A stretch of 33,686 nt of DNA. Origin: an uncultured Rhodospirillales bacterium (GTDB taxonomy: Bacteria > Pseudomonadota > Alphaproteobacteria > Acetobacterales > Acetobacteraceae). Below the pieces are notes generated by a model, which made no database searches, had not been told where the DNA came from, and saw only the letters and a list, made by a program, of their open reading frames with translations. The position numbers and the translations under genes are program-made. Below are positions 21,373 through 29,814 of this stretch, piece after piece (the stretch's first letter is position 1; every line of letters begins with the position of its first letter). Where the stretch lies: NCBI GenBank assembly GCA_903843125.1, contig CAIMOR010000287.1, positions 1 through 33,686 on the forward strand, read 5' to 3'.

Positions 21373-22121
21373 TGCTCGACGGCCTGCTCCGCGGCTGGAT
21401 CGGCTTGCGCGCGCGCTACCGCGGGCTGGTGCTGCCGTGCTTCGTGCTGCCGCTGGTACCGGCCGCCTTCGTCCATGCCCTGGCCGGCCGGTCCCAGGGC
21501 GTCACGGGCTGCCTGCTGGGACTGTTCTTCACCTGGCTGGCGCTGAAGGCGCTGCGGCGCGGCCGCACCGGAGACGCCCGGCGCGCCGGCGTGCTGATGG
21601 GCGTCGGCACCATGCTGGTGGCGCTGCTGGCCGCCAAGCTGGCCATGCCGATGCCGCTGCTGCTCGGCGCCATGGCGCTGTTCGGCACGCGTCTGCTCTA
21701 CGCCGAGATCCCCGAGCTGGCGCCGCCACCGCCGCCGCCTGCCCCGCCGCCGCCGCCCGGGCCGGTGGATGAGGCACGCGCGCGGCTGGAACGCATCCGG
21801 GGTGCCGCGCGCTGGTTGCAGGACAGCCACCTGGCAGCGACGGCGGAGGCGATGGGCGGCGTATTGGACGACCTGGTGGCGCGGCCGGAGCGGCTGCCCC
21901 TGGCGCGGCGCTTCCTGGCCGTGCACCTGGACGGCCTGGAGCGGATCACCGAGCGGCTGCAGGCCGGGGCGGCGGCACCTGCCACACTGGCGCCGCTGCT
22001 GGATGAGCTCACCCGCACCGCGGCAGAGCTGCGCGACAAGGTGCGGCGCGAGGAAAGCGAACAACTGGAGATCCAGGTGAAGGTCCTGTCGGACCGCCTG
22101 AAGCAGGAGGGTTTCGCGTGA
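21372..22121 (+). CDS. XpaC-like membrane protein (5-bromo-4-chloroindolyl phosphate hydrolysis family)
   Basis: A 249-residue protein. The first 110 residues hold three or four hydrophobic segments (about 18-38, 47-62, 74-90, 93-110). A proline stretch at 118-130 links them to a cytosolic helical domain of about 120 residues with heptad-like Leu/Ala spacing. This layout and the position directly before telA match the XpaC family (PF10112), named after an unproven phosphatase phenotype. The start overlaps the stop of the 55-residue gene, and its own stop overlaps the GTG of telA. The pair is known from tellurite/toxic-anion loci, where the biochemical role is still unclear. Domain assignment rests on architecture and neighbourhood. 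Confidence 0.75.
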   Translation: MLDGLLRGWIGLRARYRGLVLPCFVLPLVPAAFVHALAGRSQGVTGCLLGLFFTWLALKALRRGRTGDARRAGVLMGVGTMLVALLAAKLAMPMPLLLGAMALFGTRLLYAEIPELAPPPPPPAPPPPPGPVDEARARLERIRGAARWLQDSHLAATAEAMGGVLDDLVARPERLPLARRFLAVHLDGLERITERLQAGAAAPATLAPLLDELTRTAAELRDKVRREESEQLEIQVKVLSDRLKQEGFA

Positions 22122-23179
22122 GCGAGCAACTGCCCGAGACGACAGCGCCGCGCGCCGAGGTGCAGGCGCTGGTCAAGCAGATCGACCTGGGCGACCCCGG
22201 CAGCATCCTGCGCTTCGGCGCCGCGACGCAGAGCCGCGCCGCGGCCGCCGCCGATGCCATGCTGGAAGGCGCCCGCAACCAGGAGACCGGCGAGGCCGGC
22301 CAGACCCTGAGCGGGCTGCTCTCCACCCTCAAGGGTTTCGACGTCACCAAGATCGCCGAGAAGCCGAACCTGCTGGCGCGCTGGTTCAGCAAGGGCGGCG
22401 CCGAGGTGACGCGGATCATCCAGCAGTATGAGGGCGTGAAGGGCCAGGTCGAGAACATCGGAGACCGGCTGGATGCGCACCGCACCAAGCTGCTGGAGGA
22501 TGTCGAGCGGATCGAACGTCTGTATGCCGCGACGCTGGACTGGTTCCATGCCCTTGGCACCCACATCGCTGCCGGCGAGGAGGTGCTGGCCCAGACCGAC
22601 CGCGAGAGCATTCCGGCGCTGGAAGCCCAGGCACTTGCCAACCCGGCCGACGACCTGGCGCCGCAACGCCTGCGCGACCTGCGTGCGGCGCGCGACGAGC
22701 TGGAGCGCCGCACCCACGACCTGCGGCTGACGCGCCAAGTGGCGATGCAGGCGCTGCCCTCGCTGCGGCTGATCCAGGAAAACGACAAGGCGCTGGCCAG
22801 CAAGATCCACTCGGTGCTGGCCAATACCGTGCCGCTGTGGCGCCAGCAGCTGGCCCAGGCGCTGGCGATCCATCGCATGCGGGAGGCCGGCGCCGCGGTG
22901 AAGGCGGCGACCGACCTGACCAACCAGCTGCTGACCGCCAATGCCGAGACGCTGCGCCGTGGCAACGCAGAAGCGCGGGTGGAACTGGAACGCGGCGTCT
23001 TCGACATGGCCGCGGTGCAGAAGGCCAATGCCGCGCTGGTCGCTACCATCGAGGACAGCCTGCGCATTGCCGAGCAGGCCCGCGACGGCCGGCAGAAGGC
23101 GACGCAGGAGCTGGTAGCCTGCGAGCAGGATATCAGGCGCGCGCTGCTTTCGGCCAAGGCGCCGCCCGCTGGGCGTTAA
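22118..23179 (+). CDS. TelA-like toxic anion resistance protein
   Basis: A 353-residue, almost wholly helical soluble protein of the TelA/KlaA family (PF05816), linked to tellurite and other toxic-anion or antibiotic tolerance. Recognisable parts are ILRFGAATQSRAAAAADAML near the N-terminus, LLARWFSKGGAEVTRIIQQYEGVKGQVENI, the central LTRQVAMQALPSLRLIQEND, and KIHSVLANTVPLWRQQLAQALAIHRMREA. Long heptad stretches indicate coiled coils. It starts with GTG in a GTGA overlap with xpaC, so synthesis is coupled. None of the usual TerD/TerC partners is nearby. The family is well supported; a tellurite function is only by association. Confidence 0.9.
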   Translation: MSEQLPETTAPRAEVQALVKQIDLGDPGSILRFGAATQSRAAAAADAMLEGARNQETGEAGQTLSGLLSTLKGFDVTKIAEKPNLLARWFSKGGAEVTRIIQQYEGVKGQVENIGDRLDAHRTKLLEDVERIERLYAATLDWFHALGTHIAAGEEVLAQTDRESIPALEAQALANPADDLAPQRLRDLRAARDELERRTHDLRLTRQVAMQALPSLRLIQENDKALASKIHSVLANTVPLWRQQLAQALAIHRMREAGAAVKAATDLTNQLLTANAETLRRGNAEARVELERGVFDMAAVQKANAALVATIEDSLRIAEQARDGRQKATQELVACEQDIRRALLSAKAPPAGR

Positions 23180-23234
23180 TGTCCGATCATTGGCGGTCCG
23201 ACGCAGCCGCTTGATTGACAGGCGGAACCCGGCC

Positions 23235-23252
23235 GACGCTGCCGCGAGCGTC
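23235..23252. terminator. Weak hairpin between convergent telA and acyl-CoA ligase genes
   Basis: GACGCT (23235-23240) pairs with AGCGTC (23247-23252) around GCCGCG. It lies in the 82-nt region between the two stop codons, with no T-run. Confidence 0.3.
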
Positions 23253-23261
23253 TGCCAGACA

Positions 23262-24890
23262 CTAGGTGGTCAGGTAGCCGCCATACTTCGCCCGCAGCAC
23301 GTTCTTCTGGATCTTGCCGGTGGCGCCGTGGGGCAGCTCGTCCACCACCAGTACCGCATCCGGCACGCTGAACTTCGGCACCTTGTCGGCGAAGAAGGCC
23401 AGCACGCTCGCCTCGGTCACCGCGCGGCCCGGCTTGGCCACCACCACCAGCAACGGGCGTTCGGCCCATTTCGGGTGGGCGGCGGCTATGGCGGCGGCCT
23501 CGGCCACATCCGGGTGGGCGACGGCGATGTTCTCCAGGTCGATGCTGCTGATCCACTCGCCGCCGGACTTGATCAGGTCCTTGGTGCGGTCGGTCAGGCG
23601 GACAAAGCCATTGGTGTCGAAGGTGCCGACATCGCCGGTGGGGAACCAGCCGTGGTTGCCCACCGCGGTCTCCGGCTGGCGGAAGTAGCCGTTGGCCACC
23701 CAATGGCCCTGGAATTCCAGGTTGCCCGGCGTCTCGCCATCCCAGGGTGCCTCGGTGCCGTCCTCGCGCACCGCGCGCACATCGGCGCCGAAGACGGTGC
23801 GGCCCTGGGTCGCCCGCAGGTCCAGCGCCGCCTCGGGGTCCAGGTCCAGCGTGGCTTGGGTGGGCGCATTGGCGGTGGCGATCGGGCTGCTCTCGGTCAT
23901 GCCCCAGGCCTGCACGATGGGGATGCCCATCGCCTCGTAGGCCGCCATCAACGCGCGCGGCACGGCGCTGCCGCCGCACAGGGTACGCTTCACCGTCTCC
24001 AGCCGCTGGCCGGTCTCCCGCAGGTGGTGCAGCAGGCCTAGCCAGATGGTCGGCACCCCGGCCGAGAAGGTGGCGCGTTCGCCGTTCATCAGCGCCACCA
24101 GGCTGGGCGCGTCCAGGTGGCGGCCGGGCAGGATCAGCGCCGCGCCGGCCATGGGCGCGCCATAGGGCAGGCTCCAGGCATTGGCGTGGAACATCGGCAC
24201 CACCGGCAGCACGCGGTCGGCGGCGCGGACGCCCAGGCTGTCCCCGGCATTGCCGGCCATGCTGTGCAGCAGCGTGGAGCGGTGGCTGTACAGCACGCCC
24301 TTGGGCCGCCCGGTGGTGCCACTGGTGTAGCAGAGCGAGGAGGCGGTGTTCTCGTCGAACACCGGCCAGGCGTAGCTGTCATCGGCGCCGGCGATCAGGT
24401 CCTCGTGGGCCAGCAACGCCAAGCCGGCGGGCAGGTCCAGCGCCGGCACCTCACTGGCTGCGCCCAGGATCACGATGGCGCGCAGGCTGGCGGTGACCTG
24501 CGGCGCCACGGTCGCGATGGTTGCGGCGAAGAACGGGTCGGCGAACAGCACCACGTCCTCGGCGTGGTTCATGATGTAGGCGATGTCGTCGGTGGCCAGG
24601 CGGGGGTTGATGGTGTGGCAGACCGCGCCCATGCCGGAGATGCCGTAGTAGCATTCCAGGTGGCGGTGGCCGTTCATCGCCAGGGTGCCGACGCGGTCGC
24701 CCAGCTTCACGCCCAGGCCGCCCAGCGCCTGCGCCAGCCGGCGGGAACGGCGTTCCACCTCGGCATAGTTGCTGCGGTGCAGGCTGCCATCGGCCAGCTT
24801 CGAGACCACTTCGGCGCGGCCGTGGTGGCGGGCGGCGTAGCGGATGATGGACGAGATCAGCAGCGGCTGGCACTGCATCTGGCCAAGCAT
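23262..24890 (-). CDS. Acyl-CoA ligase (AMP-binding; long-chain fatty acid or 3-methylthiopropionate type)
   Basis: A 542-residue adenylate-forming enzyme that activates a carboxylic acid to its CoA thioester through an acyl-AMP. The P-loop is CYTSGTTGRPKGVLYSH, then VPMFHANAWSLPYG, the adenine-binding QAWGMTESSP, the acid-binding GWFPTGDVG, the hinge RTKDLIKSGGEWIS and the C-terminal catalytic Lys in GATGKIQKN. The N-terminus MLGQMQCQPLLISSII matches the branch that contains DmdB (methylthiopropionyl-CoA ligase) and medium/long-chain ligases. ATG 24890 has GGGAGG at 6 nt spacing; the frame open further upstream is not family-like. It is divergent from a Bug-type receptor across 139 nt. Confidence 0.92.
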   Translation of the reverse strand: MLGQMQCQPLLISSIIRYAARHHGRAEVVSKLADGSLHRSNYAEVERRSRRLAQALGGLGVKLGDRVGTLAMNGHRHLECYYGISGMGAVCHTINPRLATDDIAYIMNHAEDVVLFADPFFAATIATVAPQVTASLRAIVILGAASEVPALDLPAGLALLAHEDLIAGADDSYAWPVFDENTASSLCYTSGTTGRPKGVLYSHRSTLLHSMAGNAGDSLGVRAADRVLPVVPMFHANAWSLPYGAPMAGAALILPGRHLDAPSLVALMNGERATFSAGVPTIWLGLLHHLRETGQRLETVKRTLCGGSAVPRALMAAYEAMGIPIVQAWGMTESSPIATANAPTQATLDLDPEAALDLRATQGRTVFGADVRAVREDGTEAPWDGETPGNLEFQGHWVANGYFRQPETAVGNHGWFPTGDVGTFDTNGFVRLTDRTKDLIKSGGEWISSIDLENIAVAHPDVAEAAAIAAAHPKWAERPLLVVVAKPGRAVTEASVLAFFADKVPKFSVPDAVLVVDELPHGATGKIQKNVLRAKYGGYLTT

Positions 24891-25029
24891 TGGCGCCTCC
24901 CTGGCGTTTGTTGGCGCCAGCCTAACCGGGCGGCCAGCGGCCGGGAAGCGTTGCCTGCTGCCGCGCCGTGGTGGTTGACGCGCGGCCCGGAGTGCCGGCG
25001 CAATGCGCGCCAAGGGTAGGGAAATGCCA

Positions 25030-25995
25030 ATGACCATCGCTCGCCGCAGCATCATCGCGACCGCCTTGGCCGCCCCCGTGGTGGCGCGGGCGCAATCGGC
25101 CTGGCCCAACGGCACCATCCGCATGCTGGTGCCCTGGCCCGCCGGCGGCAGCGCCGATACGGTGGCGCGGCTGCTGCAGCCGCACGTCTCGGCGACGCTG
25201 GGCGTGCCGCTGGTGGTGGACAACCGCGCCGGCGCCAGCGGCAGCATCGGCACGCGGGAGGTGGCGCGCGCCGCGCCGGATGGCAACACCTGGGTCTTCG
25301 TGTTCGACACCCACGCCACCAACCCGTTCTTCATCCCCGACCTGGGCTTCGACACCAAGGCGGACCTGGCGCCGGTGATGCTGGTGGCGACCAGCCCGAT
25401 GATGCTGACCGCGATCAACAGCCGCCCCTGGCAGACGGTGGCCGAGATGCTGGCCGCGGCACGCGCGCGGCCGGAGACCATCACCTATGGCACGGTCGGC
25501 ATCGGCAGCCTGGCGCACCTGACCATGGAGCTGCTGCAGGCCGCGACGGGCGTGAAGCTGGTGCACGTGCCCTATCGCGGCGGCAACCCGCTGAACGCGG
25601 CGGCGGCGGCCGGCGACCTGGACCTGGCGATCTCCACCGCGGCGGGCATGGCGACGCTGATCGGCGACCACGTCCGGCCGTTGGCGCAGACCAGCGCGAC
25701 GCGCAGCGAGAACTGGCCACGCATTCCCACCTTGATCGAGGCCGGCGTTCCCGGCGTGGCCAGCCGGGCCTTCTGGGGCATCCTGGCGCCGGCTCGGGTG
25801 CCGGCGGCCGTGGTGGCACGGATGAACGCGGCGCTGCAGCAGGCGCTGCGTCAGCCGGTGGTGCGGGAGCGGATGACGAAGAACATGGGCGTCGACATCG
25901 TCGGCTCCTCGCCGGCCGCCTTCGCCAGCTTCCTGGACCAGCAGATCGATACCTGGGGCCGGGTGGTGCGGGAGCGCGGGATCAAGGCGGAGTAG
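25030..25995 (+). CDS. Bug-family periplasmic solute receptor (tripartite tricarboxylate transporter, TctC-like)
   Basis: A 321-residue periplasmic binding protein. The signal peptide MTIARRSIIATALAAPVVARA has a twin-arginine pair and an AxA cleavage site before QSAWPN. The family landmarks are IRMLVPWPAGGSADTVARLL, VVDNRAGASGSIGTREVARAAPDG, TYGTVGIGSLAHLTMELLQAATGVKLVHVPYRGG, and the C-terminal LDQQIDTWGRVVRERGIKAE. ATG 25030 is preferred because GGG lies about 8 nt upstream; ATGs at 25024 and 25003 are possible. Bug receptors bind small carboxylates or amides and many are orphans without TctAB membrane subunits, as here. The divergent acyl-CoA ligase hints that the ligand may be an organic acid, which is a guess. 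Confidence 0.92.
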   Translation: MTIARRSIIATALAAPVVARAQSAWPNGTIRMLVPWPAGGSADTVARLLQPHVSATLGVPLVVDNRAGASGSIGTREVARAAPDGNTWVFVFDTHATNPFFIPDLGFDTKADLAPVMLVATSPMMLTAINSRPWQTVAEMLAAARARPETITYGTVGIGSLAHLTMELLQAATGVKLVHVPYRGGNPLNAAAAAGDLDLAISTAAGMATLIGDHVRPLAQTSATRSENWPRIPTLIEAGVPGVASRAFWGILAPARVPAAVVARMNAALQQALRQPVVRERMTKNMGVDIVGSSPAAFASFLDQQIDTWGRVVRERGIKAE

Positions 25996-26005
25996 CTCCC
26001 GGGCC

Positions 26006-27292
26006 TCAAGGGGCGAGGAAGTGGAACTCCACCCGCGCCACGGCCACCGAGAGGATGCGCGTATCGGCGCTGGTGCCCTGCTCCGCCGGGCTGGCGTGGT
26101 GCAGGCTGGCCAGGCGCAGCGTCCGGCATGGCGCCGGGCCGGCCGGGGTGATGCGCAGGCGCCAGCCGGCGGGGCCTTCGCCCTCAAGCACCGTGGGTGC
26201 CTCGGCGCCATCCAGCCGCGCGGTCAGGGCCGGTCGCTCGGCGCCGTAGAGATGGCGAAGGTGCACGACCACCTGGCTGAGCGGCCGGTCCGGCGCCGGG
26301 TTGCCGATCGCCGCGGCCTCGCCCATCCAGCGGAAGTCGCCGCCGGCATCGCGTTCCAGCTGGTGCCAGCCGAAGCTGAAGTGCGGGCTGGCGGGCAGCA
26401 CCGTACTGTCCGCCCCCTCGGGCACGGTCTGCCCGGCCGCGGCGGGCAGCGGCGCGGCGCCGGCAATCAGCGCCCGCAGCGCCGCCAGGTCGGCGTCCTC
26501 CGCGGCCAGCGCACTGGCGGTACCGGCGACGCGGTCCAGCAGCAGGGCGCCGGCATATTCGATGAAGGCGTCGATCCGCGCCTGCTGTTCCAGGTGCAGG
26601 CGCTGCTGCTCGGCCGCGAGCTGGGCGATGCGCGCCTGGTTGGCCTCGGTCGCCTCCTGCAGCCGGGCTTCCAGCGCAACCAGGCGCTGCGCCTCGGCGT
26701 CGGCGTCCCGCCGTGACCAGGCCAGGGTGGCGAGCGCCGCCTCCTGCCCGGCGACATGCACCGAGACGACCAGGCCGGCGTCAAGCAGATCCTCAGGCAG
26801 CAATGGCAGCTGGAACGGCCAGAGCGCCGCGCCATCGGCCAGCGTGGCCGGCTGGCCGAGCAGCAGCGGGCGCGACAGGCTGGCATTGATGCGGGCGAAG
26901 GGCTGCGGCTCGGCCAGCGCGTTGGCGGCGTTGCGCAGCGCGCCGTGCAGCACGCCATGCTGCAGCGTCAGCTCCTCGGCCTGCCACAACCCGGGGCCGA
27001 ACAGCGCCACCGCATCCGCCGGGGTGCGCAGCGGCAGGGCGGCGGCCAGGTCACGCTCGGCGGTGCCCAGCCGGAGCTCCGCCGGCAATGGCACCCGCGG
27101 CAGCCGGGTGAGTTGCAGGCGCAGCTCCTCGCCCGGGTGTGGCGCGCGGGGCAGCGGGAGATGGCCAACCTCCATGCCGTTCAGCCAGGCGGTGATCCCG
27201 GCCGCGACGAACGGCGCGGTGCAGCGCAGGTGCACAACGCCCTGGCTGCCGCCCAGCAGGGCGCAGGGAAAGCTCTCGGGCGCCGGGTCCAT
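26006..27292 (-). CDS. Unknown protein with central coiled coil, 428 residues
   Basis: I do not recognise this family. Three parts can be seen. Residues 1-210 are beta-rich with a lectin-like or sandwich look (for example GVVHLRCTAPFVAAGITAWLNGMEVGHL). Residues about 210-262 are a strong coiled coil with many Gln/Glu/Ala (RRDADAEAQRLVALEARLQE and onward). Residues 300-428 are again beta-rich (SPHFSFGWHQLERDAGGDFRWMGE, then LSQVVVHLRHLYG) and end EFHFLAP. No signal peptide or membrane helix is visible. The gene is divergent from two glycosyltransferases with 60 nt between starts, so it may act on the same glycan, for instance as a further transferase accessory or a decorated-surface protein. 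Third codon positions are GC-rich throughout, supporting real coding. Confidence 0.75.
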   Translation of the reverse strand: MDPAPESFPCALLGGSQGVVHLRCTAPFVAAGITAWLNGMEVGHLPLPRAPHPGEELRLQLTRLPRVPLPAELRLGTAERDLAAALPLRTPADAVALFGPGLWQAEELTLQHGVLHGALRNAANALAEPQPFARINASLSRPLLLGQPATLADGAALWPFQLPLLPEDLLDAGLVVSVHVAGQEAALATLAWSRRDADAEAQRLVALEARLQEATEANQARIAQLAAEQQRLHLEQQARIDAFIEYAGALLLDRVAGTASALAAEDADLAALRALIAGAAPLPAAAGQTVPEGADSTVLPASPHFSFGWHQLERDAGGDFRWMGEAAAIGNPAPDRPLSQVVVHLRHLYGAERPALTARLDGAEAPTVLEGEGPAGWRLRITPAGPAPCRTLRLASLHHASPAEQGTSADTRILSVAVARVEFHFLAP

Positions 27293-27352
27293 GCCGCGGC
27301 GCTATCATGCGGGGGGTGGGCCGGCAAGCGCGGCGCTGCCAAGGTGGCGGCG

Positions 27353-28702
27353 ATGACCGCGATGCGCCCTGCCCTGCGGCTGGTGTCTCCGTTGCCGCCG
27401 GCACGGAACGGCATAGCCGACTACGCCGCCCGGCTGGCCGAGGCGCTGGCCGCTCATTACGCCGTGCAGCCCTGGGAGGCCGAGCCGGATGCCGCGCCGC
27501 CGCCGGCCCGGGTGCTGCACCAGCTGGGCAACAGCGCGGCGCATGGCTTCGTGTTGCGAGCGCTGCGCCGCTGGCCGGGCGTGGTGACGCTGCACGACCC
27601 TGGCCTGCTGTGGCTGCACCAGCAGCTGGGCGAGGACTGGTCCGCCGGGTTGGCGGCACCCGCTGGCAGCGCCCAGGCGCGACTGGCGGCGCGGCGCGGC
27701 CGGCAGTTGCGCGCCGGCGAGCCGCTCGGGCGTGGCGACCACTTGCTGTTCGACGCTGCCGGCCAGGTGCTGGCGCGGTCCCGGGCGGTGGTGGTGCATT
27801 CCCGCTTTGCGGCGGCGCGGCTGCGGGCGCTGCACGGCGCGGCGACGACAGCGGGCGTCGCGGTGGTGCCGCACCTGTTGCCGGCCGTGCAGCCGACCAC
27901 GCGCGCCGAGGCCCGCCGCGCGCTGGGCTGGCCCGCGGATGGGTTCGTGCTGGGCAGCGCCGGCATGCCGCACCCGGCCAAGCGCTTCGACTGGGTGCGC
28001 GACGCCGTGGCTGAGCTGCGTCGCCAGGGGCTGCACTTCCGCTACCTCCATGCCGGCGCCGACGACCCGGCCTTGCCGCCGGGCGCGGCGACCGGTTGGC
28101 TCGGCGAGGCTGCGCTTAACCTGCACATCGCCGCCTGCGATGCGCTGCTCTGCCTGCACTTTCCCTCGCACGGCGAGGCGAGCGGCGTGCTGGCGCGCGG
28201 CCTGGCGCTGGGGGTCTGCTGCCTGGTGATGGATACCGCGGGCTACGCCGAGCTGCCGCGCGATGCGGTGCTGCACCTGCCGGTGGCACAGGGGGCCGCC
28301 GGTCTGGCCGCCGCGGTGCGCGGGCTGCAGGGCAACCCGCCGCTGGCCTGGCGGATCGGCGCCGCCGGACAGCGCCATGGGCTGGCGGAAATGCGGCCGG
28401 AGGCGGTGGCGCACCGCTATCGCACGGTGATCGAGGCCAGCCTGGGGCGCGACATCCAGCCGCCCGAGGCTGATGCGCCGGCCGAGCTGACCCTGCCGGT
28501 CACCATCGGCGCCGCCGCGCTGGAGGCCGCACTGGCCACGCGGCGGGGCCTGGTGCGCCTCACGCTGGCCGGCAGCGCCGAAGCGCTGGCGACAGCCGGC
28601 CTGGGGCAACCCCTGCTGGACCGCTTGCTGCCGCCCGGGGTCGGGCTGCGCCGCCTGTGCGTCTCGCTGGAAGGGTTGCGGCTGGACATCATGGTGCCGT
28701 GA
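27353..28702 (+). CDS. GT4-like glycosyltransferase
   Basis: A 449-residue GT-B-fold transferase. The N-terminus LRLVSPLPPARNGIADYAARL is characteristic of GT4 enzymes that start with SPLPPxxSGIADY. The C-terminal sugar-nucleotide half holds VLGSAGMPHPAKRFDWV and FPSHGEASGVLARGLALG. In that segment the first Glu of the usual Ex7E pair is present, but the residue eight positions later is Gly, not Glu. About 80 extra residues follow the GT fold (from PAELTLPV to the end) and look like a separate small domain. ATG 27353 has an AGGTGG site at good spacing; the open frame extends upstream through the antisense gene. It overlaps the next transferase by GTGA. Acceptor unknown. Confidence 0.85.
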   Translation: MTAMRPALRLVSPLPPARNGIADYAARLAEALAAHYAVQPWEAEPDAAPPPARVLHQLGNSAAHGFVLRALRRWPGVVTLHDPGLLWLHQQLGEDWSAGLAAPAGSAQARLAARRGRQLRAGEPLGRGDHLLFDAAGQVLARSRAVVVHSRFAAARLRALHGAATTAGVAVVPHLLPAVQPTTRAEARRALGWPADGFVLGSAGMPHPAKRFDWVRDAVAELRRQGLHFRYLHAGADDPALPPGAATGWLGEAALNLHIAACDALLCLHFPSHGEASGVLARGLALGVCCLVMDTAGYAELPRDAVLHLPVAQGAAGLAAAVRGLQGNPPLAWRIGAAGQRHGLAEMRPEAVAHRYRTVIEASLGRDIQPPEADAPAELTLPVTIGAAALEAALATRRGLVRLTLAGSAEALATAGLGQPLLDRLLPPGVGLRRLCVSLEGLRLDIMVP

Positions 28703-29811
28703 GACCGCAGCCGCGCATCCTGCTGGTGGCGCCGATGCATTCGCATCCGCAGGACCAGGGCAATGCTGCCCGCCTGGCGGCCTTCGGCGCGGCGCTGCGT
28801 GCGCGCGGGGCCTGGGTGGAGCTGCTGTACTTTGGGCTGGAAGGCCTCGACCCCCCGCGCGAGGCGGCGATGCGCGCGGCCTGGGACGGATTCCACTACG
28901 TGCCGCCGGTGCCGCCGCGGCGGCAGTCCTTCCCGGGCTTCTGGGGCCTGGACGACTGGTGCCCGGACGCGCTGTGCCGGGCGGCGGCGGACCTGCACGC
29001 ACGCCAGCCGTACCAGGCCGTGATCGTCAACTATGTCTGGCTTTCGGCCGCGCTGGCGGTGGTGCCGGGGGCGCTGCGGGTGCTGGACACGCACGACCTG
29101 TTCGGCGACCGGCACCTGGTGGCGCGACGGGACGGGATGCCGCCCAGCTGGTACTTCACCAGCCAGGCCGAGGAAGCCCGCGGCCTGGCCCGCGCCGACC
29201 TGGTGCTGGGCATCCAGCAGGACGAAAGCGCCGAGTTGCGCCGCCGCGGCGCAGGGCAGGTGCTGACGGTGGGCCACCCGCCCGGGCTGCGCTTCCTGCA
29301 GCAGGCGCCAGGCAGCCAGGTCGTGGCGCGGTTCGGGCTGCTGGCCAGCGGCAACCCGTGGAACCTCGCGGCGGCCGCGGCGCTGGACCAGGCTCTGCGC
29401 GGGACGGAACTGGACTGGCTGCTGGCCGGCGGCATCCTGCGGTCGCCAGGGCTGCGGCTGCGCTCCGCGCCGCGGCGCCTGGCGGTGGCCGATGCGGCCG
29501 CCTTCTATGCCGCAGTGGACTGCGTGCTGAACCCGATGCAGGGCGGCACCGGACTGAAGATCAAGACCGTGGAGGCGCTCGGCTTCGGCGCGCCCATCCT
29601 CGGCACGCGGGACGCCTTCGCCGGGCTGGACGCCACCCACCCGGCGCACCAGGCGGCCGATGCGGCCGGGGTGGTGGCGCTGATGCGGGAATGGGCGGGA
29701 AGCCCGGCGTTTCGTGCCGAGGTCTCGCTGGCCGGGCGGGTGCTGGCGCTGCGCTATGCTGCCGAGGTCGAGCGGCAATACGATGCGCTGATGGCGGCGC
29801 TGGAGGGTTAG
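28699..29811 (+). CDS. Glycosyltransferase (GT4/GT-B type)
   Basis: A 370-residue GT-B-type transferase starting with GTG in the stop of the preceding gene (GTGA). The N-terminal strand RILLVAPMHSHPQDQGNAARL has the small-residue acceptor-side turn. The middle has the marker VLDTHDLFGDRHLVARR and a family-like SQAEEARGLARADLVLGIQ. The C-terminal half carries NPMQGGTGLKIKTVEALGFG, where the Gly-rich loop and the Glu of VEALGFG bind the donor sugar diphosphate. Proteins of this form often add sugars to surface glycans or to a polypeptide. Its stop is 3 nt before the alpha/beta hydrolase start, so all four plus-strand genes from 27353 are likely one transcript. Confidence 0.87.
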   Translation: MRPQPRILLVAPMHSHPQDQGNAARLAAFGAALRARGAWVELLYFGLEGLDPPREAAMRAAWDGFHYVPPVPPRRQSFPGFWGLDDWCPDALCRAAADLHARQPYQAVIVNYVWLSAALAVVPGALRVLDTHDLFGDRHLVARRDGMPPSWYFTSQAEEARGLARADLVLGIQQDESAELRRRGAGQVLTVGHPPGLRFLQQAPGSQVVARFGLLASGNPWNLAAAAALDQALRGTELDWLLAGGILRSPGLRLRSAPRRLAVADAAAFYAAVDCVLNPMQGGTGLKIKTVEALGFGAPILGTRDAFAGLDATHPAHQAADAAGVVALMREWAGSPAFRAEVSLAGRVLALRYAAEVERQYDALMAALEG

Positions 29812-29814
29812 CGA

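Noticed and set aside
24891-25029. Possible promoter with TTGACG (24975-24980) before the Bug-type receptor
   Set aside because: The -35-like hexamer is good but no acceptable -10 lies at 16-18 nt; the two GGCGCC palindromes nearby are expected by chance at this base composition.
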